A stretch of 64,000 nucleotides of DNA, from the NCBI RefSeq assembly GCF_014860165.1, contig NZ_JACZKG010000049.1, forward strand, positions 1-64,000, given 5' to 3'. Numbering within the stretch: the first letter of the stretch is position 1; the number at the start of each line of letters is the position of its first letter. The DNA comes from Devosia sp. Its GTDB lineage: Bacteria > Pseudomonadota > Alphaproteobacteria > Rhizobiales > Devosiaceae. Both the position numbers and the translations under genes were made by a program. Of this stretch, positions 24,580-32,671 are shown piece by piece. The notes beneath the pieces are model-generated. The model was given only the letters and a program-made list of their open reading frames with translations, ran no database searches and was not told the DNA's origin.

Positions 24580-25316
24580 ATGATCCTGTTGGAACGTATT
24601 CGAAGTGGCGCTGGGGATATCCAGATACTGGAAACCAAGCTCCATCGCTCACTGGTTTACAAGCAAGGCGGCTGTTGCCAAAGCGAAGCCGACGCCGATG
24701 GTATTAGCCTCTGCTCCTACATCCACGGGATATTTGGTCTACTGGCTCAATCGACTCCGAGCAGCGTTCTGATGATTGGCTGCGGCGGGGGGAGTCTGGC
24801 GACGATGCTCGCCACCAAGGGTGTCCAAGTCACAATCGTCGACGTCAACCCGCACGCCTTCGACATCGCGCGGCGCTATTTCAACCTGCCGAACGACGTG
24901 CGATGTCAATTGGCAGATGGCAGGGATTCCTGCGCGACAACCCCGACCGCTATGACGCCATTGTGATGGACGCCTATGTTGGTGCGTTCGTGCCCCAGCA
25001 CCTGCGGTCGATGAGCTTCTTCCGGCTGGCGCAAACCCGACTTGAGGATGGTGGATGCCTGATCGCCAATGTGTTCACAGAGCATGATTTCGACGCGGCG
25101 CCGGATGTCGCCGCGACGGCGATGGGCGAAGTGTGGGATGACGTCCGTGTCCTCGATATTAGAGGGATGCAACACCGCAATGCCTTGGTCATGGCAGGCG
25201 ATGTCGCCTATTTGCAGGAGCCGGAACTGCTCATGCGGCCCTTGGCCGGGATCTCGGAAATACTGCACGACATTCACCGTTGGCGGTTCCGCAAGTGGCG
25301 CCTGCGGGTGTCGTGA
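24580..25316 (+). pseudogene. Spermidine-synthase-like methyltransferase fold, frameshifted
   Basis: This reads as one gene broken by a one-base deletion. The first frame gives the SAM/aminopropyltransferase glycine loop (VLMIGCGGGSLATMLA, then VTIVDVNPHAFDIARRYF) and ends LADGRD. The sequence then continues in the +1 frame as FLRDNPDRYDAIVMDAYVGA and FVPQHLRSMSFFRLAQ. Restoring one T in GATTCC near 24927 joins them. The total length of about 245 codons fits spermidine-synthase-like proteins. It is not functional as read unless frameshifting or a sequencing error is involved. Confidence 0.75.
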
Positions 25317-25634
25317 GTGCAGCAGTTTGGTCCACTCTACGTTTGCTAGGAAACCAGGTGTCCGGTCCAGGAAGCTCACCCTTCGTCAAAGGCATGCCAG
25401 AGCTGCCGGTCTGCAACGCCCCCTACCCTGCCCGGCAGCTACGCGCCCCATTCCAGCCGTTGAACCACGTTCGGCGAGTTCCCAAAAGCGGATGGGCCGC
25501 TCGATCGCCAGTGAGGTCTGCAACGGGGTGGATTGCGGACTGTCGGCTCCTGGATGTGGAATTGGGTAAGCCGTCCTTTTCCCTAGCCTCACAATCGCGA
25601 TACGGTGACCATGTCTGGGTTGAGGGAGGAACAG
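25317..25634. other. Intergenic with right-type repeat element
   Basis: There is no gene. The region contains CCCCTACCCTGCCC followed by a right-type repeat at 25443-25500 and then the leader of the GFA gene. Confidence 0.5.
25443..25500. repeat. Dispersed repeat, right-type element, copy 2
   Basis: Starts GCGCCCCATTCCAGCCGTTG and continues to TTCCCAAAAGC, like the elements near 14125, 30010, 40453 and 44823. Confidence 0.55.
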
Positions 25635-26051
25635 ATGCGCGTCAACGGATCGTGTCACTGTGGGGCAATAACCTTTGATGCGGATATTGATCCGGAAAAG
25701 GTTCGCATATGCCACTGCACTGATTGCCAGCAACTATCGGGCACTGCCTTCCGTGTCATGGTTCCGTGCTCGGAGAGTGACTTTCATCTGAGAACAGGCG
25801 AGCCCAAGATTTACGTGAAGACGGCCGAGAGTGGTAGGCGCCGCCAGCAGGCGTTCTGCGGGAACTGTGGCTCGCCTATCTACGCAACATCGGACGAGCC
25901 GAAAGGCGCAAGAAGCCTCGGGCTTCGGATTGGCGTTCTGGCGCAAAGACGTGAGCTTATGCCAAGACGACAATTCTGGTTTCGGTCAGTTCTTCCATGG
26001 CTACCGCCACTCCCTGGCATTGCCGAAGACGGGACTTCCTATAAGCAGTAG
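25635..26051 (+). CDS. GFA-family (CENP-V/GFA domain) protein
   Basis: This 138-residue protein has the zinc-binding cysteine pattern of glutathione-dependent formaldehyde-activating-enzyme-like proteins: GSCHCGAITFDADID, CHCTDCQQLSGTAF and AFCGNCGSPIYAT. Most members are of unknown activity, and a link to formaldehyde or glutathione is not shown here. ATG 25635 has GAGGA 5-9 nt upstream and starts the conserved region. It is a single gene. Confidence 0.85.
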   Translation: MRVNGSCHCGAITFDADIDPEKVRICHCTDCQQLSGTAFRVMVPCSESDFHLRTGEPKIYVKTAESGRRRQQAFCGNCGSPIYATSDEPKGARSLGLRIGVLAQRRELMPRRQFWFRSVLPWLPPLPGIAEDGTSYKQ

Positions 26052-26196
26052 CGCAGACTCGACCGTTCTGGGGTGGGTAGCTGACTGGCTGCTTTTGAGG
26101 CCACAAGGCTCAGTAGCTGACGTTCATGCCTTGGGGAGATAGGTTTTCCGTATGTCAGCATGATAGCATCAAGAACATCTTGGATCGGTGGCTGGA

Positions 26197-26616
26197 ATGC
26201 GAGTGACGTTGTCTTCTCTGTTCTTGATTTTGCCCCTCGGTGGATGCGCACAAATTCCCGAACATCCTGCTAGCGTGTATTTTGATCGCCTCATTCAGGC
26301 GATATCGGCGGATGACTACGCGCCACATGACCTCCTCGAACCCAGGTCTCCAGCCGACGAGCAAGATATAGTCACCGAGCTTGTTGCAGACGGCTTTGAA
26401 CCCCAGCGGAACGGTGGATCGGCAAACCAGCTCGGTTACATCGAGTGCGAGGATCTTTCATACGTCAAGGTCGGAGTGAGTGATCAGCAGTTCTCATACC
26501 ACCTGAGGCTATCCTGGGGGGGCCTTCTTTCGGAGGCCTTCTACATAGACATTTATCGAGACATCGATTGCAAACTGCTCTCCATCTCGGGCGCAAGGTT
26601 CAGACAAGCTATGTAG
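26197..26616 (+). CDS. Predicted lipoprotein
   Basis: This is a 139-residue protein with a lipoprotein signal: MRVTLSSLFLILPLGGCAQI, where the lipobox LGGC places the lipidated cysteine at about residue 17. The rest is soluble and acidic (YFDRLIQAISADDYAP, GYIECEDLSYVKVGV) with no recognised family. It probably sits on the inner or outer membrane facing the periplasm. Function unknown. Confidence 0.6.
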   Translation: MRVTLSSLFLILPLGGCAQIPEHPASVYFDRLIQAISADDYAPHDLLEPRSPADEQDIVTELVADGFEPQRNGGSANQLGYIECEDLSYVKVGVSDQQFSYHLRLSWGGLLSEAFYIDIYRDIDCKLLSISGARFRQAM

Positions 26617-26805
26617 CCTGTCACGGCTGAACCGCACGTCAGGCTCGAATGACCCTTTGGGGGTGGCTTGCAGACAAGCAGCTTTTGGCGATCTAGCCGG
26701 AGAGAGCCGACATCGGAACCCAGAACATGATCGCGGACCCACCGGCAAATGCCTGCGGGCATTGATGGATGCATTAGGTGCTCAATTGCTTGCCGCGGAT
26801 CGAGT

Positions 26806-27717
26806 TCAGGCCCAGCGGCCCGGGAGTTTGGACCTGAGGCGCGAAACCGCGAAATCGAGGAAGCTGCGCATCTTGAGCGGCATCCGGCCGTGGCTGGCGT
26901 GGACCAAGTTGATCGGCAGCGGCTCCGGCTCATACTCCTCGAGTATCGTCCGGAGGTCACCTCGGACAATCGCCGCATCTGCCTGATAGTGAAGAACCCT
27001 CGTCGCGCCGATACCGGCTATGGCGGCATCGACCGCGGCCTCCGCCGTCGTAACCGACAGACGCACATTGACCGGCACGTCGCTGACGCCCTTCAATCGT
27101 GGCGCCGAGAACCGCCAGTCAGATGCCGGCGTGAGGAGATCGAAGCTCACGCAGGGCAGGCTCGAGAGGTCTTGAGGAGACGTCGGGGTGCCATGCCCGG
27201 CGAGCAGCGCAGGGCTGGCGCAGATTACGGTGCGCATGGTGCCAATCCGCGTCGCAACCATCGAACTGTCGGGAAGGGGCCCGATCCGCACCGCCATGTC
27301 GACGTGATCATCGACCAAGTGCACGTTGCGGTCGGTCAGCACCAGCTGGATGTTGATCTCGGGAAAAGTCGCGAGAAACTCGGTTACGACGGGCAGGACG
27401 TGCAACCGACCGAACAAGATCGGCGCGGTCAACACGAGTTCGCCCCTAGGCATTATGAATTCGCCAGCCGCAATGCGCTCGGCATCGTCGACCTGCTCGA
27501 GGATTCGTCGAGCGGCATCGACATAGGCGAGGCCCGAGTTGGTCAGGCTTAGTTTGCGTGTCGTGCGGACCAGGAGACGCGTGCCCAGGACGGCCTCAAG
27601 TTCGGAGATCTTGCGACTGAGCGTCGGTAGTGGCACGCCGAGTTTGCGACCAGCGGCGGACATGCTTCCGCTCTCGACCGTGAGCACCAGCATGGACATT
27701 GCTTCAAGTCGATCCAT
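26806..27717 (-). CDS. LysR-family transcriptional regulator
   Basis: This is a 303-residue LysR regulator. The N-terminal winged HTH is MDRLEAMSMLVLTVESGSMS, then AAGRKLGVPLPTLSRKISEL; the effector domain (about 90-300) contains ELVLTAPILFGRLHVLPVVT. ATG 27717 begins the HTH; the frame is open upstream into the divergent gene. It faces the AhpD-like gene at 27914 across a 196-bp gap with an inverted repeat, so it probably controls the three-gene plus-strand cluster 27914-29616. Confidence 0.87.
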   Translation of the reverse strand: MDRLEAMSMLVLTVESGSMSAAGRKLGVPLPTLSRKISELEAVLGTRLLVRTTRKLSLTNSGLAYVDAARRILEQVDDAERIAAGEFIMPRGELVLTAPILFGRLHVLPVVTEFLATFPEINIQLVLTDRNVHLVDDHVDMAVRIGPLPDSSMVATRIGTMRTVICASPALLAGHGTPTSPQDLSSLPCVSFDLLTPASDWRFSAPRLKGVSDVPVNVRLSVTTAEAAVDAAIAGIGATRVLHYQADAAIVRGDLRTILEEYEPEPLPINLVHASHGRMPLKMRSFLDFAVSRLRSKLPGRWA

Positions 27718-27800
27718 CGAACTTTCCGTTCTCAGCGTGTTTGGCGATATCTCGCGAGCATCGGCCGGACGATATCGGCACGTTCCATACCTAAGGACTA

Positions 27801-27815
27801 TTCCATAAATTGGAA
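27801..27815. promoter_or_regulatory. Inverted repeat, likely LysR operator
   Basis: TTCCA-TAAAT-TGGAA is a perfect 5-5-5 palindrome (T-N11-A type) in the gap between the LysR gene and the gene cluster it faces. It is about 84 nt upstream of the LysR start and 99 nt upstream of the divergent ATG. LysR binding is inferred from type and position. Confidence 0.5.
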
Positions 27816-27913
27816 GGGTGTTTCTCGAAATGGGCCAATTATGCACTTTGGCGAAGAGGCCCATCTTCCCGTCACCGAGCTGCTCCCGGTTCGGACCGAC
27901 AGGAAAAAGTGTT

Positions 27914-28459
27914 ATGACCCGCATCACCATCCCGACCCGTGACGAAGCTCCCGAGGCGTCCAAGCCGCTGCTTGACGCAGTCCATGCCAAGCTCGGCGTC
28001 GTTCCCAACCTCTTCCGCCTGATCGCCAAGAGCCCTGCTGCTCTCACCGGATATCTCGGCTTCAATGGCGCTCTGACCAAAGCACTCGACGTCAAGACCC
28101 GCGAGCGGATCGCGATCGCGGTCGCCCAGGTCAACGGCTGCGACTACTGCCTCTCGGCGCACACCTATCTCGGCCTTAACCTCGCAAAGATCAGCCCGGA
28201 AGAGGTCGCGCTCAACCGCATGGGACGTTCGTCCGATCCACGCGCCGACGCCGCAGTGGCCTTCGCAGCCAAGATGGCGCGGGAGCGCGGCCACGTCACC
28301 GACGCTGACATCTCCGCTGTACGCGGGGCCGGTTACACGGATGCGCAGATCGTCGAGATCGTCGCGCTCGTCGCCGACAATGTGTTCACGAACTTTCTGA
28401 ACGAGGTAGCTGCAACGGAAATCGACTTTCCCATAGTGCGCAGCGCCGAAGCAGCTTGA
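27914..28459 (+). CDS. AhpD-like / carboxymuconolactone decarboxylase family protein
   Basis: This is a 181-residue helical protein of the AhpD/CMD peroxidase-related type. The redox motif NGCDYCLSAHTYLG carries C76, C79 and H83, the CxxC-xxx-H of alkylhydroperoxidase D-like proteins. ATG 27914 starts the conserved part. It lies downstream of the LysR divergent promoter, and the two genes after it are a PNPOx-like protein and a DUF1348 protein, a set often seen in oxidative or electrophile stress clusters. Peroxidase activity is inferred. Confidence 0.85.
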   Translation: MTRITIPTRDEAPEASKPLLDAVHAKLGVVPNLFRLIAKSPAALTGYLGFNGALTKALDVKTRERIAIAVAQVNGCDYCLSAHTYLGLNLAKISPEEVALNRMGRSSDPRADAAVAFAAKMARERGHVTDADISAVRGAGYTDAQIVEIVALVADNVFTNFLNEVAATEIDFPIVRSAEAA

Positions 28460-28467
28460 CGCCCGGC

Positions 28468-28493
28468 GGGCCGGAGTTCCGCCGCTCCGGCCC
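28468..28493 (+). terminator. Stem-loop after the AhpD-like gene
   Basis: GGGCCGGAG and CTCCGGCCC pair perfectly (9 bp, 8-nt loop) in the 57-bp gap before the next gene. The tail GTCCTCGC is not U-rich, so this is probably an mRNA-stabilising or attenuating structure rather than a full terminator. Confidence 0.5.
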
Positions 28494-28516
28494 GTCCTCG
28501 CAGCGACGGAGCGACC

Positions 28517-29143
28517 ATGGCCTACGGTTTTCTCGACATCGCGGTCACCCCCAGCGTCAAGGCAGCGCAGGCGTCTATGAACAGCGACAGGATCTGGACC
28601 GACTTCAAGGGCCGCCGCGAGTTTGACCGGTTCACGGAGAACGAGGCCGCCTTCATTGCCGCGCGCGACAGCTTCTACATGGCCAGCGTCTCCGAGACGG
28701 GTTGGCCATATGTCCAGCATCGCGGCGGTCCCGCCGGATTCCTCAAGGTGATTGACGCGAAGACGCTGGCCTTCGCCGACTACCGTGGCAACCGCCAATA
28801 TATCAGCTTGGGGAATCTCTCCACGGATGACCGGGTGGCGTTGATCCTGATGGACTATGCCGGTCGCCAGCGGCTGAAGATCTATGCCCGGCTAGACGTC
28901 GTCGCGCTCGACGCCGACCAAGCGCTCGCGGCGCAAGTGACGATCCCTGGATACAAGGCGGCACAGGAACGCATTCTCAAGCTCCGCCTCGAGGCGTTCG
29001 ACTGGAACTGTCCCCAGCATATCACCCCGCGCTTTACCGAAGCCGAGATCGCGGTGGCCGTGAACTCGCTCAGCGAACGGGTCGCGGCGCTCCAAGCCGC
29101 AAACGATACTCTGCGGGCGCAGCTCGCTCAACGAGGAGACTGA
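28517..29143 (+). CDS. Pyridoxamine-phosphate-oxidase-like flavoprotein
   Basis: This is a 208-residue PNPOx-fold protein. The central part [20 protein letters not shown] and [16 protein letters not shown] are typical of the PNPOx-like FMN-binding family with a C-terminal coiled extension ([20 protein letters not shown]). Such proteins usually bind FMN or F420 and reduce unknown substrates. It is the second gene of the LysR-linked cluster. Substrate unknown. Confidence 0.82.
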   Translation: MAYGFLDIAVTPSVKAAQASMNSDRIWTDFKGRREFDRFTENEAAFIAARDSFYMASVSETGWPYVQHRGGPAGFLKVIDAKTLAFADYRGNRQYISLGNLSTDDRVALILMDYAGRQRLKIYARLDVVALDADQALAAQVTIPGYKAAQERILKLRLEAFDWNCPQHITPRFTEAEIAVAVNSLSERVAALQAANDTLRAQLAQRGD

Positions 29144-29145
29144 CG

Positions 29146-29616
29146 ATGGAAGCCGAACGCCCGCCACTGCCGCCGTTCACTATGGAGAGTGCGACGGAGA
29201 AGGTCCGCCTCGCCGAGGATGGCTGGAACAGCAGAGACCCCGCGCGGGTCTCGTTGGCCTACACGCCTGACAGCCAGTGGCGTAACCGGGCCGACTTCCT
29301 CCAGGGAAGGGACGCGATCGTTGCGTTCCTCACGCGCAAGTGGGAACGCGAGCACGAATACCGTCTGATCAAGGAACTGTGGGGCTTCCGGGAGAACCGC
29401 ATGGCAGTCCGCTTCGCCTATGAATGGCACGACGGTTCAGGAGACTGGTTCCGCTCGTACGGCAACGAGCTCTGGGAATTCGACGGACGCGGCCTGATGC
29501 GACGTCGGATCGCCAGCATCAACGATGCGCCGATCACCGATGCCGAGCGGAAGTATCGCTGGCCGCAAGGGCGGCGGCCGGACGATCACCCCGGGCTGAG
29601 CGACCTTGGGTTCTAG
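29146..29616 (+). CDS. DUF1348 (NTF2-like) protein
   Basis: This is a 156-residue SnoaL/NTF2-like protein of the DUF1348 type: [40 protein letters not shown] and a final [19 protein letters not shown]. The fold is a cone-shaped alpha+beta barrel; the function of this branch is not known. It begins 2 bases after the PNPOx gene stop, so the two are co-transcribed. Confidence 0.84.
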   Translation: MEAERPPLPPFTMESATEKVRLAEDGWNSRDPARVSLAYTPDSQWRNRADFLQGRDAIVAFLTRKWEREHEYRLIKELWGFRENRMAVRFAYEWHDGSGDWFRSYGNELWEFDGRGLMRRRIASINDAPITDAERKYRWPQGRRPDDHPGLSDLGF

Positions 29617-30089
29617 GCGGCTCGCGCGGTCGCGGTTCACCGGGCAGCTAACAGATCAGATCGCCAAGACCCGCCAAATGATGAAGCGCCGGCCGTTTGA
29701 GCAATCGATGTACGATGCGTTGTCGGCTGCCTTGCAGCCAAGTGGCCGGCGGAAGCCCGATCTAACGTGACGCCGTCGTGCCGTGGCTATTATGATAGGG
29801 ATGCAAACGGATAGTGCAATGGCAGCTTTGGGGAGATTCCTGGCTGGTCCGAAACGGCTGAAAAGGGGTCGCCAGCGGTCCGGCGGCTTTGACGGCACGA
29901 TGATTGCCAGTGCCCGTGGCTCGGAGGGGGTGGATACCTGCCCGACCGCTTCTGGACGGCGGAGTTGGGAAAGCGGACGTCCAGGTGGCCGCCGCACTTC
30001 GACCGCTGCGCGCCCCATTTTGGTCATTCAGAACGAGTTTGTGCTTTCCCGAAAGCTGCCGCCGCTCATCCTCTGGTTGAGGTCAATCG
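29617..30089. other. Intergenic with right-type repeat element
   Basis: No gene supported. Several open frames occur on both strands but lack family marks or ribosome sites. A right-type dispersed repeat occupies about 30010-30065. Confidence 0.5.
30010..30065. repeat. Dispersed repeat, right-type element, copy 3
   Basis: Starts GCGCCCCATTTTGGTCATTC and continues to TTTCCCGAAAGCTGCCGCC, matching the pattern of the other right-type elements. Confidence 0.5.
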
Positions 30090-30284
30090 CTAAGCAGCAT
30101 GTTGCCAGGCTTCCTGCAACTTGCTCCGCACAAACTCATCCACATCCTTCTCCGACCAGAGCTCGATATGGTGGGTGAAGCGGCCCTTGGAGGGCCCAAC
30201 CGCCTCGGCCACCGCCGACACGGTCACGGAATAGGCGTCGAGCAGGGAAGCGTCTTGGACAGCGGGGGCAAGGGCATCAAGCAT
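30090..30284 (-). CDS. Small hypothetical ORF, DUF5655-like tail
   Basis: This 64-codon frame ends RFTHHIELWSEKDVDEFVRS and KLQEAWQHAA, which resembles the C-terminal end of some DUF5655-type proteins (T-H, then D-V-D, then LxEAY/W). There is no ribosome site before ATG 30284, so it may be a small gene or the remains of a larger one. It is divergent from the 30422 gene. Confidence 0.35.
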   Translation of the reverse strand: MLDALAPAVQDASLLDAYSVTVSAVAEAVGPSKGRFTHHIELWSEKDVDEFVRSKLQEAWQHAA

Positions 30285-30421
30285 GGCGGAGGTCCACAGG
30301 ATTTGATGCTGGTGATGTGGGAGGCCCCAGCCGCCGCCACAACCTGCCCATTTGGGCGGCTTTCGAATGGGCGGTGGGCGGCGCACCTTCACATCAAGTG
30401 CTTCAACCCGCGGTGTCCTCC

Positions 30422-31279
30422 ATGTCCGATCTGCTCAATCTCTCCAACGCACTCTCCGCTCTCGCCGCCAGTGTCGCGCCCCGTATCATCGCAGTGGAAG
30501 GCGGCGATGGCCACCAGGTCAGCGGCTTCATCTGGCGCAGCGGCCTTGCCGTCACGGCGCATGAAGTGCTCGAGGGTGAGGACGAGGCCGAGGTCCTGCT
30601 GGCCGATGGTCGCGTGCTCAAGGCAGCCATTGCCGGTCGCGATCCTTCGACCGATGTCGCCCTGCTCAAATTTGAAACCGGCGAATTCGCCGACTGGCCC
30701 ACCGCCGATGTGGTCCTGCCTGGCTCGCTCGCCTTGGTCGCCGGCCGCAGCGAAGCATCGCTGATCGCCAGTCTTGCCTCGATCACCGAGGTCGGGCCGG
30801 CCTGGCGCAGCATGCGCGGGGGCGACATCGCCGCGCGCATCACACTGGGTCTGCGCCTCAGTGGTCACACCGAGGGCGGCGCCGTCGTTGCGCCGGACGG
30901 CTCGCTTGCGGGCATGGCAGTCACCGGCGCCGGCCGTCGGGCCATCGCCATTCCGGCCACGACGATCGCCCGCTCCGTCGCTACGCTCGCCGACAAGGGC
31001 TATGTGCCGCGCGGTTGGCTCGGCGTAATGCTGCATCCGCTCGGCAAGGGTGGCGGCGCCATCATCGTCGGGCTGGAATCCGATAGCCCGGCCGAACACG
31101 CGGGATTGCTGGTCGGCGACATCATCACCACATGGAATGGCGAGGCGATCAATTCGGTCGGCGCGATTTCCGATCGCCTTGGCACGGGCGCCGTTGGCGC
31201 CAAGGTCAACCTGGGAGTGCAGCGAGGCGGTAATGCCGAGCAATACGATATCGCGATCGGCGAGCGCCCGCGCCGCTGA
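30422..31279 (+). CDS. HtrA-like protease fold lacking catalytic serine, with PDZ
   Basis: This 285-residue protein has a trypsin-like domain (about 15-185) and a C-terminal PDZ domain (about 195-280: PRGWLGVMLHPL, GLESDSPAEHAGLLVGDIIT). H47 (VTAHEVL) and D78 (PSTDVALL) sit where the catalytic histidine and aspartate of HtrA belong, but the GNSGGxL nucleophile motif reads HTEGGAV, with E151 in place of serine. It is therefore probably a non-proteolytic sensor or binding protein. No signal peptide is visible, so it would act in the cytoplasm. It overlaps a LuxR gene by 47 bases and is coupled to it. Confidence 0.78.
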   Translation: MSDLLNLSNALSALAASVAPRIIAVEGGDGHQVSGFIWRSGLAVTAHEVLEGEDEAEVLLADGRVLKAAIAGRDPSTDVALLKFETGEFADWPTADVVLPGSLALVAGRSEASLIASLASITEVGPAWRSMRGGDIAARITLGLRLSGHTEGGAVVAPDGSLAGMAVTGAGRRAIAIPATTIARSVATLADKGYVPRGWLGVMLHPLGKGGGAIIVGLESDSPAEHAGLLVGDIITTWNGEAINSVGAISDRLGTGAVGAKVNLGVQRGGNAEQYDIAIGERPRR

Positions 31280-31802
31280 GCGCGTCTGGCAGGGCGCCAA
31301 GGGCATTCATCTCGTTCTCGACGATGATGCCCTCGGTGCGGCCTTGCGCCTAGCCCTGTCCGATCGAGCCGATCTCGTGGAGACGGGTCCCGACGATGCC
31401 TCGGTGGTGATCACCGATCGCGATCTGCCCGACTTTTCCGGCGCCGCCCGCGACCGCGTACTCCGCGTCGGCCCGGGCAGTGAAGGGCGCAACGGTATAG
31501 ACGCCATCGAACCGTCGCTGATCCTGTCGGCCGGGGCGGTGATCGCCGCCGGCTATGCCATCGAGCCGGTGGCCACCGAAGCCAGCAATCCCGATCGCGC
31601 CCCGATCCACCTCAGCCATCGCGAGCATCAGGTCGCGGCGCTACTGGTTGATGGTGCCTCCAACAAGCTGATCGTCCGCCAGCTCGACATATCGGTCCAC
31701 ACCGCCAAATTCCACGTCACCGCCGTGCTCGACAAGCTCGGCGCCCGCAACCGCGCCGATGCCGTGGCGCTCATCCTGCGCGAAGGTCTCGTCGCGCTGT
31801 AA
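31233..31802 (+). CDS. LuxR-family regulator with degenerate receiver
   Basis: This is a 189-residue regulator. The C-terminal LuxR helix-turn-helix is clear (about 120-180: LSHREHQVAALLVDGASNKL, then IVRQLDISVHTAKFHVTAVL). The N-terminal part looks like a shortened receiver (HLVLDDDALGAALRLALSDR, VVITDRDLPD) without the usual lysine region. The start ATG 31233 lies inside the pseudo-HtrA gene, so the pair is translationally coupled and probably forms a sensor and output unit. Targets unknown. Confidence 0.78.
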   Translation: MPSNTISRSASARAAERVWQGAKGIHLVLDDDALGAALRLALSDRADLVETGPDDASVVITDRDLPDFSGAARDRVLRVGPGSEGRNGIDAIEPSLILSAGAVIAAGYAIEPVATEASNPDRAPIHLSHREHQVAALLVDGASNKLIVRQLDISVHTAKFHVTAVLDKLGARNRADAVALILREGLVAL

Positions 31803-31844
31803 CCATGCCCCCTGCGGCGACAACTGAGCTGCTGCCGGTTCGGT

Positions 31845-31970
31845 GGACACGAAGTTAGGCTAGCTTAGCTTGCTCTTCGCATTCCACGGGGCTCAGATAA
31901 CCCAGTGTCGAGTGTTAGCACCTCGGGTTGTAGAAGCGCTCGATATAGTCGAACACGTCGGCCATGCACA
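31845..31970 (-). mobile_element. IS3-family transposase C-terminal remnant
   Basis: Minus-strand translation gives ADVFDYIERFYNPRC, a stop, then HSTLGYLSPVECEEQAKLA and a stop. DxFDYIExFYNPxRRHSTLGYLSPxEFE is the end of IS3-family (OrfB, DDE) transposases. An internal stop replaces the usual RR, and the rest of the element is missing. Decayed and not mobile. Confidence 0.75.
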
Positions 31971-32077
31971 TGCTTCATCACGTCTTACTCGGTGAAGCTA
32001 ACATCGCAGGGGCAGCAAAAGTCTACGATGCGATGCTTGCGCCGCTCTGCTATGTCCGCGTCTGAGCTGCCCGCCGA

Positions 32078-32671
32078 TCACCACGCCGCCATGGCGTTCC
32101 GTACCTTTGTGATGAAGCCACCCAGTTGGTCCGGCGTACAGTTGTTCATGTCGTAGAGCGCCAGGTATTGCGGCGGCGTCTTGGTGCGAAAGGTAGCCCA
32201 GCCCCAGCGCAGGGCGAGGCGGCGTGGTGGATCGCCCATGACGAAGCTGCGCCAGCGGTCACCGCCATACGTCGTCACGAAGGCGGCCTTCTTGATGTTG
32301 GAAAGGCCGGGGACGAGTTTGCCGCGATCGCCGTCCTTCATGGTGAAGGACACGCCGGGCAGGAAGATACGGTCGAAATAGCCCTTGAGAATAGCCGGAT
32401 AGCCATAGTTCCAAACCGGATGGACGATCACCAGCCCCTCGGCCGCCTTAAGGCGCTCGACATAGGGCCGCGTCAGGTCCGTCAGGTTCCCCGGCACGTC
32501 ATGATAACCCAGCCTTTCCTCGCGGCTGAGAACGGCAGGGAAGTCCTCCTCGTAGAGGTTGAGCGCATCGACGCTGTGGCCGGCGGCGCTCAGTCCTTCG
32601 ACGGCCGCGTGGAACAGGGCACGGTTGAAACTGGTCTCGACCGGATGGGCATGGATGACGTGGACACGCAT
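32078..32671 (-). CDS. NAD(P)H quinone reductase (flavodoxin fold)
   Basis: This is a 197-residue flavodoxin-fold oxidoreductase of the MdaB/NQO type: MRVHVIHAHPVETSFNRALF at the N-terminus, VIVHPVWNYGYPAILKGYFD in the FMN loop and FVTTYGGDRWRSF. It probably binds FMN or FAD and reduces quinones with NAD(P)H. It is the last gene of the minus-strand catabolic operon (transporter, deaminase, FAD oxidase, this) and its start overlaps the previous gene's end by one base. Its role there may be electron removal or detoxification of a quinoid product. Confidence 0.85.
   Translation of the reverse strand: MRVHVIHAHPVETSFNRALFHAAVEGLSAAGHSVDALNLYEEDFPAVLSREERLGYHDVPGNLTDLTRPYVERLKAAEGLVIVHPVWNYGYPAILKGYFDRIFLPGVSFTMKDGDRGKLVPGLSNIKKAAFVTTYGGDRWRSFVMGDPPRRLALRWGWATFRTKTPPQYLALYDMNNCTPDQLGGFITKVRNAMAAW

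Noticed and set aside
29656-30027. Overlapping open frames on both strands after the DUF1348 gene
   Set aside because: Neither has a ribosome site or family pattern and they partly cover a dispersed repeat.
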